Below are positions 42,662 through 51,626 of a stretch of DNA of 64,000 bases, piece by piece. Each line of letters begins with the position of its first letter. The first letter of the stretch is position 1. The notes below the pieces were generated by a model, which did not search any database, was not told where the DNA came from, and was given only the letters and a program-made list of their open reading frames with translations. Where the stretch lies: assembly GCA_965275905.1 (NCBI GenBank), contig CBDHYJ010000038.1:32658-96657 (forward strand), in the 5' to 3' direction. The stretch is from CBDAQD01 sp965275905 (lineage in GTDB: Bacteria; Pseudomonadota; Alphaproteobacteria; Rhizobiales; JAJFHC01). A program made the translations under genes and the position numbers.

Positions 42662-43924
42662 CTAGATTTGCGCGATAGTGTTTGCTGTTTGTGCCTCTGC
42701 AATGCCAGACCCTGAGACACCCACCCGCCAGTTCTCGATCATCGTTACGGCTTCGTCCAAGGGAACCGGCTTCGAGTAGTAATAGCCTTGCACATACTCG
42801 CAACCGCGTTCGGCGAGGAATGCAATAGCATCAAGAGAATCCACACCCTCAGCAACGGTTGTGACACCGAGTTCCCTCGCCAGATGCAGGATGGTTTTAA
42901 CTACGTTCCTGTTCTGCTGGCTGGTGGGCATTGCCGAAATGAAGCTCCTGTCGATCTTGAGCGTCGAGATCGGCAACTGTGTCAGATGACTCATGCTCGA
43001 GTAACCGGTCCCGAAGTCGTCGATTGCAATGCCGATTCCGAGTTCTCTCAATCGAAGCAGCATCGAGGATACGGCATCCAGATTGTGCATGAGCGAGTTT
43101 TCGGTAATTTCGAGCTTGAGCATCTCGCCGGTGAGTCCGAACTGGTCCAGATTTGTCTGGATCTCCGCGATCAAATCGGGATTTGCGAGATCGCGGCCGG
43201 TGATGTTGACGCTCATGAAGACCGGCTTCACCTGTTCGACATTTCCTAGTGCTGCAATTCTCAACTCCGGCAGGTCGTGGCATGCCTGAAGCAGGCATGC
43301 GCTGGTTACGCCTCGAATGAGATCGCTCTGTTCGGCGGTCGGGATGAATGCGTCGGGCATGATCGTCCCGTGGACGGGGTGGTGCCATCGGATGAGGGCC
43401 TCGAACCCGGCCAGCTTGCCGGTCGCGAGACAAACAATTGGCTGATAGTACGGCTTCAGTTGTTGATCGCGTATTGCGACCTTGAGTTCGTGCTCGAGTT
43501 GCAGGTGTTCCATGGCCTTTGAAAAGTGCGGCAACTCGCTGGAGTTCGCCGCCCGCATTGCAACTCTGTCTGCCTCGACCCGGTTCAGCATGTTCCGGAA
43601 TCGCGCCAGGAGCACCTCGATAACCAGCCGCATGACGGGGTCCATCGTTTCAACCCGATGGGTGAACTGCTGTGCCTCTATGCGTTGCAGTGTGCAGTCG
43701 GACAGCGCCATCGCGGTGGCAGAACGATTGGCTGAGGCGATAATGGCCATTTCGCCGAAAATTTCTCCCGGCCCGAGTGTCGCTATGGCGACGGAATCGC
43801 CATCGCGTTCGACTGAAATCTGCACGCTGCCATCGATAACTGCATATGCGCAATCAGCCTGTTCGCCCTCGCGAAACAGGACCTTTCCCTCCGGAATCGA
43901 AAGCTGCTGAAACTCGGAAATCAT
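42662..43924 (-). CDS. Cyclic-nucleotide-binding EAL-domain phosphodiesterase
   Basis: A 420-residue cytoplasmic fusion. Residues 1-115 are a cNMP-binding (CRP-type) domain with the phosphate-binding cassette GEIFGEMAIIASANRSATA. Residues about 160-405 are an EAL domain with every catalytic element I can check: FEALIRWHHP, SVNITG, EITENSLM, IDDFGTGYSS, LKIDRSFI, AEGVD and QGYYYSKP. It should hydrolyse c-di-GMP under control of cAMP or cGMP. There is no membrane segment. It lies between the immunity gene and the Dpp operon as a single gene. Confidence 0.92.
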   Translation of the reverse strand: MISEFQQLSIPEGKVLFREGEQADCAYAVIDGSVQISVERDGDSVAIATLGPGEIFGEMAIIASANRSATAMALSDCTLQRIEAQQFTHRVETMDPVMRLVIEVLLARFRNMLNRVEADRVAMRAANSSELPHFSKAMEHLQLEHELKVAIRDQQLKPYYQPIVCLATGKLAGFEALIRWHHPVHGTIMPDAFIPTAEQSDLIRGVTSACLLQACHDLPELRIAALGNVEQVKPVFMSVNITGRDLANPDLIAEIQTNLDQFGLTGEMLKLEITENSLMHNLDAVSSMLLRLRELGIGIAIDDFGTGYSSMSHLTQLPISTLKIDRSFISAMPTSQQNRNVVKTILHLARELGVTTVAEGVDSLDAIAFLAERGCEYVQGYYYSKPVPLDEAVTMIENWRVGVSGSGIAEAQTANTIAQI

Positions 43925-44045
43925 CGCACGCCGCCAAAAAAATCAGCGCAACCATAGTTTCTGACCGCTGAAATTACGTTAATGGACCGAAAAAACGTTC
44001 GAGTTCGGGGACAATTTGCCGATGTGTTTCGATCAAATTGTCGTG

Positions 44046-45011
44046 TTATTCGGCGACGTGACAGGCGACGCGGCTTCCGCCTACAACACGCATTTCTGGT
44101 CTTTCGACCTTGCAACGTTCGACCGAAAACGGGCAGCGAGGATGGTAAGCACAACCCGTTGGAGGGTTGATCGGATCCGGAATTTCTCCCTTCGGCGGCT
44201 CGACTTCGCGCCCAAATCCATCGAGCTTCGGAGCAGCCTCGAAAAGCATTTGCGTATACGGGTGCTTTGGCGTCTTGAATAAGTCTTCGCTCGACGCCTC
44301 TTCGACAAGCCGCCCGAGATAAAGGACGCCAATCCGGTCCGACATGTGCCGGACAACTGTCAGGTCGTGACTGATCAGCAAATAGGTCAGACCGAGGCTT
44401 TCCTGAAGATCACTCATGAGATTGAGGACCTGCGCCTGAACGGAAACGTCAAGCGCTGACGTGGGTTCGTCGCAAACGATCAGTTTCGGCTCGGACGCCA
44501 GTGCGCGGGCAACGCAAATTCGTTGGCGCTGTCCGCCAGAGAACTCGTGAGGAAACTTGTCCGCATCCTGTGCCGCGAGGCCGACCCGCTCCAGAAGGCG
44601 TTCTGCAAGCCCATTCGTATCACCCCCGCGCGCGGCTACGGGCTCGGCGATGATGTCGCGGACCCGCCAGCGCGGATTGAGGCTGGCGTAAGGGTCCTGG
44701 AAGATCATTTGAATGTCGCTGCGGATACGTTCGACCGTTGCTTCGTTTTCCTCCCTGGCAAGATCCACACCCTCGATCTCTACGGTTCCGTCCGTCGGCG
44801 GCAATAGACCGACAATGATCTTTCCGATCGTGGACTTGCCTGAGCCACTTTCACCAACGAGGGCATAGACTGTTTTTTCCTCGATTTCGAAACTGACATC
44901 GGAAACTGCCTTGAGCAGCTTCCTGGGCTGGCGCTCTATGACGCGATTGAGCCATGGGTCGGAGACGTCAAACGTCCGATCGAGATGATCAACGGAGACG
45001 AGGTTGCTCAT
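44046..45011 (-). CDS. Dpp/Opp-type ABC transporter ATPase (DppF-like)
   Basis: A 321-residue ABC ATPase of the oligopeptide group. Walker A is GESGSGKSTIG, the signature is FSGGQRQRICVARAL and Walker B is LIVCDEPTSALDVSVQ. The C-terminal oligopeptide-type extension has HPRCPFSVERC, with cysteines seen in this family. The ATG at 45011 overlaps the preceding ATPase gene by ATGA; the frame also stays open farther upstream. It is the last gene of the five-gene transporter operon. Confidence 0.93.
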   Translation of the reverse strand: MSNLVSVDHLDRTFDVSDPWLNRVIERQPRKLLKAVSDVSFEIEEKTVYALVGESGSGKSTIGKIIVGLLPPTDGTVEIEGVDLAREENEATVERIRSDIQMIFQDPYASLNPRWRVRDIIAEPVAARGGDTNGLAERLLERVGLAAQDADKFPHEFSGGQRQRICVARALASEPKLIVCDEPTSALDVSVQAQVLNLMSDLQESLGLTYLLISHDLTVVRHMSDRIGVLYLGRLVEEASSEDLFKTPKHPYTQMLFEAAPKLDGFGREVEPPKGEIPDPINPPTGCAYHPRCPFSVERCKVERPEMRVVGGSRVACHVAE

Positions 45012-45982
45012 GACGCTGTCTCCGATGGAAACCAGCAGGCCGCCCGCCCGTTGCAACTCTCAAGTGTCGGCCAGGGATCGTTCTTGCAGCGATCCTGGGC
45101 CTTGTCGCAACGCGGGTGGAATGCACAGCCATTTGGCAGGCTTTCGAGTCGGGGCATGTTGCCCGGAATTTGATTGAGGCGGCGGTGGCCGGCGGCAGCC
45201 AGCGGTGTCGAGGCCATCAGTCCGATTGTATAGGGATGCGTCGGAGCCGTAAGCGTTTCGCGCACCGGTCCGAGTTCCGCAAGCCGTCCTGCATACATAA
45301 CTGCCACCCGGTCTGCTGTTTCTGCGATAACACCCATATCATGCGTTATGAGCATGATGGCTGTTCCCCGTTCACGACAGAGGCGCTTGAGCAATGCAGT
45401 GATCTGGGCCTGGATCGAAACGTCAAGTGCCGTCGTCGGTTCGTCGGCAATAACCAGAGAAGGTTCAGCGCACAAGGCAAGAGCAATCACGACACGCTGG
45501 CGCATCCCGCCGGAGAATTGATGCGGATAACTGTTGATGCGAGATGCGGCGGCGGGAATCCCCACTTCCTCAAGAGCCTTAACAGCTCTTTCTTCTGCCT
45601 CTTTCTTCGAAACAGGCAGGTGTTCGAGAATGGTTTCGGTAATCTGCTCGCCGATCGGGATGAGTGGATTGAGAGACGTGAGTGGATCCTGGAAGACCAT
45701 ACCAATGCCGCGGCCGCGGATCTTGCGAAGTCCTTCCTTTGAAAGATTGTCAATGCGCTCGCCGTTCAGATGAACCTCGCCCCTTGTTATCTGGGCCGGG
45801 CGGTCCAAAAGGCCGATAACAGCTTTGCCGGTCATGGACTTTCCGGCGCCGCTTTCACCGACGACACCCAGAATCTCACCTTTGCTGATGTTGAAGCTGA
45901 CCCCGTCTACCGGATGCAGGATCGCATGACGAGTCGGGATCTCGACGACGAGGTCGTTGACCCCTAGAACCACGTCAGACAT
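45008..45982 (-). CDS. Dpp/Opp-type ABC transporter ATPase (DppD-like)
   Basis: A 324-residue ABC ATPase, partner of the previous one. Walker A is GESGAGKSMTGKAVIGL, the signature is FSGGMRQRVVIALAL, and Walker B is LVIADEPTTALDVSIQ. The C-terminus carries FHPRCDKAQDRC. It overlaps both neighbours (TGATG with the upstream permease, ATGA with the downstream ATPase), so all are translated from one message. Confidence 0.93.
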   Translation of the reverse strand: MSDVVLGVNDLVVEIPTRHAILHPVDGVSFNISKGEILGVVGESGAGKSMTGKAVIGLLDRPAQITRGEVHLNGERIDNLSKEGLRKIRGRGIGMVFQDPLTSLNPLIPIGEQITETILEHLPVSKKEAEERAVKALEEVGIPAAASRINSYPHQFSGGMRQRVVIALALCAEPSLVIADEPTTALDVSIQAQITALLKRLCRERGTAIMLITHDMGVIAETADRVAVMYAGRLAELGPVRETLTAPTHPYTIGLMASTPLAAAGHRRLNQIPGNMPRLESLPNGCAFHPRCDKAQDRCKNDPWPTLESCNGRAACWFPSETAS

Positions 45983-46896
45983 CAGCGGAGCCTCGGATTG
46001 AGCACATCACGCAGCCAGTCACCGAGCAGATTCACGGAAAGTGCTAGGGCAAGAAGTGTGAAGGCGGGAAAGAGGAGGATCCACCATTCGCCTGAGAACA
46101 GAAAGCCTTGCCCGATACGGATGAGCGTTCCAAGCGAGGGTTGGGTTGGCGGCACGCCGACGCCCAGAAATGAAAGCGTCGCTTCAGCAATGATGGCGAG
46201 TGCCAGACTGATCGTTGCGATAACCAGCACGGGGCTCATGACATTGGGCAGGATATGCAGGATCATGATCGCGCCGCGCTTGCGGCCGATCAGTCTCGCG
46301 GCCTGAACGTATTCCTTGTTCTTTTCCACCAGGGTTGCCCCACGCACGACGCGGGCGAATTGAACCCAGTCCGAAAGACCGATCGCCAGAATCAGGACCC
46401 AGATCGCCATCTGATCTCGCAGTTCGACGGGCGTGAAGCCCTTCGCAATTCCGAATATCAGCATGGCCACAAGGATGGCCGGGAAGGTCAGCTGAACGTC
46501 GGCGATCCTCATGATGACCGTCTCAACCCAGCCACCGACGAATCCGGCGATAAGGCCCAGCGCCACTCCAAGGACCAACGCAAAGAGAACAGCCGCAAAT
46601 CCGACGAACAGCGAAATGCGCATGCCGTAGAGGATCGTCGAGAACAAATCGCGACCCTGATCGTCAGTGCCGAGCAGGAATACCTCTCCGGTGAATGCAT
46701 TGGGCTCCATCGGCTTGGAAAAACCATTCATCAGATTCAGCGTCGCGGGGTCAAACGGGTTGTGCGGTGCAATCAAGGGAGCAAGCAGCGCACTGGACAC
46801 GAGAATAAAAACGACAATGAAGGAGATGATCGCTACGGGCGAGCGCCGGAAGGACCACATGAAGTCTGAATGCCAGGCTCTTGAAACCGCGTCCAT
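45982..46896 (-). CDS. Dpp/Opp-type ABC transporter permease (DppC-like)
   Basis: A 304-residue inner-membrane permease with an N-terminal OppC-type segment (RRSPVAIISFIVVFILVSSA, then APHNPFDPATLNL) and six helices. The loop that contacts the ATPases is the EAA-like VRGATLVEKNKEYVQAARLIG. LGTDDQGRDLFSTILYGMR is standard for DppC. It begins three bases after the end of the DppB-like gene. Confidence 0.93.
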   Translation of the reverse strand: MDAVSRAWHSDFMWSFRRSPVAIISFIVVFILVSSALLAPLIAPHNPFDPATLNLMNGFSKPMEPNAFTGEVFLLGTDDQGRDLFSTILYGMRISLFVGFAAVLFALVLGVALGLIAGFVGGWVETVIMRIADVQLTFPAILVAMLIFGIAKGFTPVELRDQMAIWVLILAIGLSDWVQFARVVRGATLVEKNKEYVQAARLIGRKRGAIMILHILPNVMSPVLVIATISLALAIIAEATLSFLGVGVPPTQPSLGTLIRIGQGFLFSGEWWILLFPAFTLLALALSVNLLGDWLRDVLNPRLR

Positions 46897-46899
46897 CGT

Positions 46900-47883
46900 T
46901 CAGGCCTTTGCCGGTGAGCGTTCGCTGCCGAGTCTCGGATCGATCGCATAGTAGAGAAGATCGACAATAAGGTTGATTGCGACAAACATGACTGAAATCA
47001 GCATCAGGTATGTCGCCATGACCGGGATGTCGACGAACTGTATGGCGTTGATGAACAGGAGGCCAACGCCGGGCCATTGAAAGACGGTTTCGGTGATAAT
47101 CGCGAACGCGATAATCGAACCGAGCTGCAATCCCGTAACTGTGATCACCGGAACAAGCGTGTTCTTCAGGGCGTGGTGGAAGTGGACCGCCTTGTCTTTC
47201 AGACCGCGGGCGCGTGCGAAGCGAATATACTCCTGCCTCAGGACCTCGAGCATCTCAGCGCGGACAAGTCGCATGATGAGGGTCATCTGGTAGAGTCCAA
47301 GAGTAATGCCGGGCAGGATGAGCGCCTTGAGGCCGGACTCCGTCAGGAAGCCCGTTCGCCACCAGCCCAGTTCGACAACGTCTCCGCGTCCGAAACTCGG
47401 TAGCCAGTTGAGTTCGACGGAAAACAGGTAGATGAGCAGGATTCCAATCAGGAATGTTGGCAGCGAGACGCCAATCAATGAAACCGTCATGATGGTATTG
47501 GCCAGCCAGCCATCGCGGCGAATGGCGGTATAAACGCCGAGCGCAATGCCAAAGACAATGGCAAGGAATCCGGATGTCGCGGCCAGCTCGAGAGTGGCGG
47601 GCAGGCGTTCCGCGATGATTTCGGCAACAGGGCGGCCCTGTCGATAGCTGACGCCGAAATTGCCCTGGACTGCTCCGGACAGAAACTTCCAGTACTGGAC
47701 AGGAAACGGCTGGTCGAGGCCCAGCTGCGTTGTCAGCCTGGCGATATCCGCGTCGGTTCGCTCCTGTCCCAGCATGTTGTCGATCGGGTCGCCGACAAAC
47801 CGGAACATCGAGAAGGCCACCAGCCCGACCGCGAGCAGCACGATGATGGATTGAAATACGCGCCTGATTGTGAAGGCAAGCAA
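46900..47883 (-). CDS. Dpp/Opp-type ABC transporter permease (DppB-like)
   Basis: A 327-residue inner-membrane permease of the DppB type. It opens FTIRRVFQSIIVLLAVGLVA and has RAEMLEVLRQEYIRFARARG as its ATPase-contact loop and KNTLVPVITVTGLQLGSII later. It follows the binding-protein gene after 61 bases, which contain a perfect stem-loop. Confidence 0.93.
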   Translation of the reverse strand: MLAFTIRRVFQSIIVLLAVGLVAFSMFRFVGDPIDNMLGQERTDADIARLTTQLGLDQPFPVQYWKFLSGAVQGNFGVSYRQGRPVAEIIAERLPATLELAATSGFLAIVFGIALGVYTAIRRDGWLANTIMTVSLIGVSLPTFLIGILLIYLFSVELNWLPSFGRGDVVELGWWRTGFLTESGLKALILPGITLGLYQMTLIMRLVRAEMLEVLRQEYIRFARARGLKDKAVHFHHALKNTLVPVITVTGLQLGSIIAFAIITETVFQWPGVGLLFINAIQFVDIPVMATYLMLISVMFVAINLIVDLLYYAIDPRLGSERSPAKA

Positions 47884-47908
47884 CTGAAATCCCCCTGTAG
47901 GTGGATAG

Positions 47909-47938
47909 GGCGTGCCCGGAAAAATCTCCGGGCACGCC
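47909..47938 (-). promoter_or_regulatory. Intercistronic stem-loop between binding-protein and permease genes
   Basis: A perfect twelve-base stem (GGCGTGCCCGGA with TCCGGGCACGCC) and a six-base loop, seven bases past the stop of the binding-protein gene. There is no T run after it on the minus strand. Such stem-loops stabilise the 5' part of the message and lower read-through, giving more binding protein than permease. Confidence 0.75.
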
Positions 47939-47944
47939 AGCTTG

Positions 47945-49525
47945 CTACTTCTTGTAACTCAGGTACTTGAGATGAGGCTGGTCCTCGGGCTGGACGCTGA
48001 ATTGGATTTTTTCCTTCATGCCCCAGTTCAGCACCTGGTGGTGGATGGGGAGGTAAAGGATTTCGTCCTGAACCGTTGCCCAAATCTCTCCAATGGTTGC
48101 GTTACGCTTTTCGAGATTGGTCTCCGAAGCCAACGCCTCGATCTTCTTGTCGAGTTCCGGATTTGAGAACCTGGTTCCGTTCCACGAGCCGTACTTTTCG
48201 CCCTTCGTGTGCACCAGGAAGTTGAAGATGTACTCGGAGTCAAACGTCGGCACACCCCAGCCAAGCATGTAGAAGTCGGTCTCCAGCTTGTTGATCAGCG
48301 GGAAGTGCTGAGCCTTCGGCTTGGCGTCCAACCGGACCTTGATTCCGATCTGCCCCATCATGCCGACAGCCGCCTGACAGATGGCTTCATCATTGATGTA
48401 GCGGTCATTCGGGCAATCGAGTTGCACGGAGAAACCGTCGCCATACCCGGCTTCCTTCATGAGTGCCTTTGCTGCGGCAATATCAGTCTTCGGGACTTCG
48501 TCCAGCTTCTCGGTCCAGCCATTGACAAATGGCGGCATGATGACGCCGGCCGGTGCGGACTGGTCACGCATGACGACTTTCTTGATCGCATCACGGTTGA
48601 TGGCGATCTTCATGGCCTTGCGAACGCGCTTGTCGGCGAAGGGGTTCTTGCCTTCGATATTGTCGGATTTGAGATCTTTGTCGCCCTGATTGAGGCCAAA
48701 GAAGATCACGCGGTTCTGCGGAGCTGTTCGAACCGCAAGACCGTCAGCCTGCTGGACTCTGCCAAGATCCTGAACCGGAACATCCTGAATGAAATCCACC
48801 TCTCCCGAAAGGAGGGCTGCAACGCGCGTGGCTGCGTTCTGGATCGGCGTATAGACGACTTCCGTCACTTCAAGCGGAAACTGTCCCTTGCCCCAATAGT
48901 TGGGGTTCTGCTTCAGGACCGTCTTTGAATCCGGCTCGCGGCTGACCAGCATGTAAGCGCCGGTGCCATTTGCGTTCCGGACGGCGTAAGTTTCCTCGCC
49001 ATTCTCGAAATCCTGCGGCTTCTGGACGCCATTCTTCTCCGTCCATCCCTTGTCCATGATGAACAGGTTGGTGAGGTTCGAGGGGAGGATAGGGTTGGGA
49101 CCATTGGTGACAATCTGAATCGTGTGATCATCGACCGCCTTCACCTCTTTGACGGAGGCCAGGAGTTCCTTCATGTCGCTGTCGGGCATCATGGCCCGCT
49201 TGAATGACGCAACGACATCTTCGGAATTGAACTCGGCTCCGTCGTGGAACTTGACGCCTTTCCGCAGCGTGAACTGCCAGACGTTGCCGTCGTCGCTCGG
49301 GGCCCACTCCGTTGCGAGAGCTGGCACGATCTTGCCAGACATATCCCTGTGGAGGAGCGGTTCATAAATCTGGTGAGCCAGAGTGTGGGTTGGCCCCTCG
49401 TTCTGAGCATGAGGGTCGAGTGTGAGGCTGTCGCCTGCGCGCGCCCAGCGAAGTGTTTCTGCGGTCGCGGTGAGACATGTGCCGGCGAGGAGCGCGGCGG
49501 CGAGCGCTGTAGCTCGAAGTTTCAT
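47945..49525 (-). CDS. Dpp/Opp-type ABC transporter substrate-binding protein
   Basis: A 526-residue periplasmic binding protein of the SBP_bac_5 family. The ATG at 49525 has GGGAG ahead and gives a clean signal peptide (RATALAAALLAGTCLTATA, cleavage before ETLRW). The mature protein has LTLDPHAQNEGPTHTLAHQI, WQFTLRKGVKFHDGAEF and RKAMKIAINRDAIKK, all usual for dipeptide and oligopeptide binders. It is the first gene of the operon. Peptides, glutathione or opine-like compounds are all possible ligands. Confidence 0.93.
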   Translation of the reverse strand: MKLRATALAAALLAGTCLTATAETLRWARAGDSLTLDPHAQNEGPTHTLAHQIYEPLLHRDMSGKIVPALATEWAPSDDGNVWQFTLRKGVKFHDGAEFNSEDVVASFKRAMMPDSDMKELLASVKEVKAVDDHTIQIVTNGPNPILPSNLTNLFIMDKGWTEKNGVQKPQDFENGEETYAVRNANGTGAYMLVSREPDSKTVLKQNPNYWGKGQFPLEVTEVVYTPIQNAATRVAALLSGEVDFIQDVPVQDLGRVQQADGLAVRTAPQNRVIFFGLNQGDKDLKSDNIEGKNPFADKRVRKAMKIAINRDAIKKVVMRDQSAPAGVIMPPFVNGWTEKLDEVPKTDIAAAKALMKEAGYGDGFSVQLDCPNDRYINDEAICQAAVGMMGQIGIKVRLDAKPKAQHFPLINKLETDFYMLGWGVPTFDSEYIFNFLVHTKGEKYGSWNGTRFSNPELDKKIEALASETNLEKRNATIGEIWATVQDEILYLPIHHQVLNWGMKEKIQFSVQPEDQPHLKYLSYKK

Positions 49526-49873
49526 TGATTTTACTCCCTTGTTGTTATTGCACCCAATTTCAATTGTGACCGCAATAAGAGAAAAGCTCTGGAACATTGT
49601 CAAAGGAAAACAGGTTACCGTTGCGGCATCCAATGAATGGAGGCGCGCCAAAGCGACCTTCATTGCTTGTATAAATCCTTAGACATCAGGACACATCCCA
49701 CGGTTCGCGAACTCGAGCGCTCAATGCCTGAATTAGGTTGGTCGAAGCAATCGATTTCGGGGGAGGCCAGGGGCGATTCTGAGTGCTCGAACTGAGGTAT
49801 GATCCTGAAACGCCGATCAAAGTCGGATGGTCGGATACATCCGGGGAAGTGCCGCACGCTTCAAATCATCGAC
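49526..49873. other. 348-base region upstream of the transporter operon
   Basis: It contains the promoter described separately at 49575-49603. The remaining 270 bases hold no credible gene and no terminator that I can see. The frame of the binding-protein gene stays open to 49663, but that part lies upstream of the promoter and is not considered coding. Confidence 0.45.
49575..49603 (-). promoter_or_regulatory. Promoter of the Dpp-type operon
   Basis: On the minus strand a perfect TTGACA (49598-49603) and TCTTAT (49575-49580) are 17 bases apart. The transcript would start near 49568, giving an untranslated leader of about 43 bases before the ATG at 49525. Confidence 0.65.
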
Positions 49874-50434
49874 CTAAACGCCGAAAATCGGCGGCCCGAA
49901 GAGCATCGGATGGAGCCATCCGATCAATCCAAAGAGTGCGAGGCCGGCGGTGATCGCTATGGCGTCATTTCGCCAGTGCGGCGTTCCTGTCCATCGTTTC
50001 CCGCGTACCAACGCAGAGACTGTTGACCAGATTGAAAGGCCTAGAAAGTTGCCAAAGAGGATAAGTGAAGCGAGATCGCCATTGCCCCAAAGGTGAATGC
50101 TCGACCAGATGGCGATACCCAAATTCATTGGGTGAACCACCAACTGACGGATGTGGCTGCCGAGATTGGCTGCGGCCAGCAGGACGAACGCGATTGGCAT
50201 CGCGATGTGCCCCGCACCCAATGCTCCCAGAGGGTCGGCTTCATAAACAAGTGAGTATGGTGCTATGGCGTAGCCGGCGATCATGCCGATCAACCCGATG
50301 CCGGAAATGATCGAGAAAACCGCCATGTACTTTTGTTCGCCCAGGCTGGTGGCCAGTCGTGCCCGGATCGTTGGGATCGTCGCCAGGAGATGAATTCCAA
50401 AAAACAGGACGGCACTCAGGATCAGCAACGTCAT
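49874..50434 (-). CDS. NnrU family membrane protein
   Basis: A 186-residue protein with five or six membrane helices matching NnrU. Features are FFGIHLLATIPTIRARL near the start, GSHIRQLVVHPMNLGIAIWSSIHL with conserved His, and LGLSIWSTVSA. NnrU was found with nitrite and nitric oxide reductase genes, and the fold is related to methanethiol/isoprenylcysteine methyltransferase-like membrane proteins. No denitrification genes are in this window. It may be co-transcribed with the upstream beta-hydroxyacid dehydrogenase gene, 41 bases away. Confidence 0.87.
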   Translation of the reverse strand: MTLLILSAVLFFGIHLLATIPTIRARLATSLGEQKYMAVFSIISGIGLIGMIAGYAIAPYSLVYEADPLGALGAGHIAMPIAFVLLAAANLGSHIRQLVVHPMNLGIAIWSSIHLWGNGDLASLILFGNFLGLSIWSTVSALVRGKRWTGTPHWRNDAIAITAGLALFGLIGWLHPMLFGPPIFGV

Positions 50435-50475
50435 CCCACACCACCATCAGATACGGAATTGAGCTTCGCCATCAT

Positions 50476-51366
50476 CTATTTCGTCGAGTAGAGGTTTTCG
50501 AAATAGTCCACCAGTTCAGGAACCATTCGATCGCCCCAGCCTTGCGCCCGAGCCAGGCCGAGGGTCTGCTTGGTTGCCGCGGACATCAGACTGGGCACAC
50601 CCAGGTCATCTGCCATCTCGCTGTAGTAACCGACATCCTTACGCGCATTGGCGATGGAGAATGCCAGCACGTTGGGATCGCCGTCTATGGCGTTGGCTTT
50701 GATGAAATCCATGAAGCCCGAATAGAGCGGACCTGATGCCATCACCTGATACAGAACTTTACGGTCAAGGTCGGCCAGATCGGCCATGGCAAAGGCTTCG
50801 GCCAGAGCGCAGGCCTTCGTCTGTGCGTAAAAATTGTTGATCAGCTTAAGCGTGTGACCTGCACCAATCGGCCCCACATGAAAGACGTTTTCGCCCAGGT
50901 CGTCGAGCACGGGCTTCGCCTTCTCAAAGTCTTCGCGGGCTCCGGCCGCCATGATGTTGAGCAGTCCATCGACGGCATGAGCCGGTGTCCGGCCCAGTGG
51001 CGCATCTATCATCGCACTATTCTTGGCGCTGACTTCCTTTGCCAGTGCACGTGTTGAGCCGGGCAGGGACGTTCCGAAGTCGATCACCAGGGATTCGGAG
51101 TGCAGGTGATTGATAACACCATCGGCGCCGTTCATGACTGCCTCGACAGCATCGGAGGTGTCGACACATAACATTATGATCTCGCTTGCTGCGGCCAACT
51201 CTCCAGGAGTCGAAACTTCCTTTGCTCCTCTGGCGACGGCCGCGTCGATGGGCGCGCGATTGCGGTGTGCAACTACCGTCATAGAGTAGCCGAGGCTCTG
51301 AAGCCGCTCGACCATTGCCGATCCCATGAGCCCAAGTCCAATAAATCCAATAGCCGGTCGGTCCAT
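50476..51366 (-). CDS. Beta-hydroxyacid dehydrogenase (3-hydroxyisobutyrate dehydrogenase family)
   Basis: A 296-residue NAD(P)-dependent enzyme with the N-terminal Rossmann motif GFIGLGLMGSAMVERL and the family signatures DFGTSLPGSTRALA and GPIGAGHTLKLINNFY, the last holding the catalytic Lys. It also has DAPLGRTPAHAVDG. Members oxidise 3-hydroxyisobutyrate, tartronate semialdehyde, or reduce succinic semialdehyde; this protein cannot be placed further. It is followed by the NnrU-like gene on the same strand. Confidence 0.9.
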   Translation of the reverse strand: MDRPAIGFIGLGLMGSAMVERLQSLGYSMTVVAHRNRAPIDAAVARGAKEVSTPGELAAASEIIMLCVDTSDAVEAVMNGADGVINHLHSESLVIDFGTSLPGSTRALAKEVSAKNSAMIDAPLGRTPAHAVDGLLNIMAAGAREDFEKAKPVLDDLGENVFHVGPIGAGHTLKLINNFYAQTKACALAEAFAMADLADLDRKVLYQVMASGPLYSGFMDFIKANAIDGDPNVLAFSIANARKDVGYYSEMADDLGVPSLMSAATKQTLGLARAQGWGDRMVPELVDYFENLYSTK

Positions 51367-51626
51367 GATGGAAGTCCGCCTTTCTCGATTGAAATGAATT
51401 CGAATACGTATTCAGGGAGGCCTTGAGCATTCACCTTTGAAGGGTGCTTGGCAACATGGATCAGCAGATTTGTTCAAATCTGGCGCCGTGGCACCGACAC
51501 GTGAACCGACTTCTCGCCTTGAGCCTGCCTTTCTCAAGGTCTAAGCTTTAATCGCCAGCGCGGTACCTGATGAAACTTGGGCTGCGAATTGGCCGCAAGA
51601 ATTCAGTCAAATTGCAGGAGAAAGCC

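Noticed and set aside
49526..49663. Longer start for the transporter binding protein
   Set aside because: It lies upstream of the recognised promoter and would bury the signal peptide.
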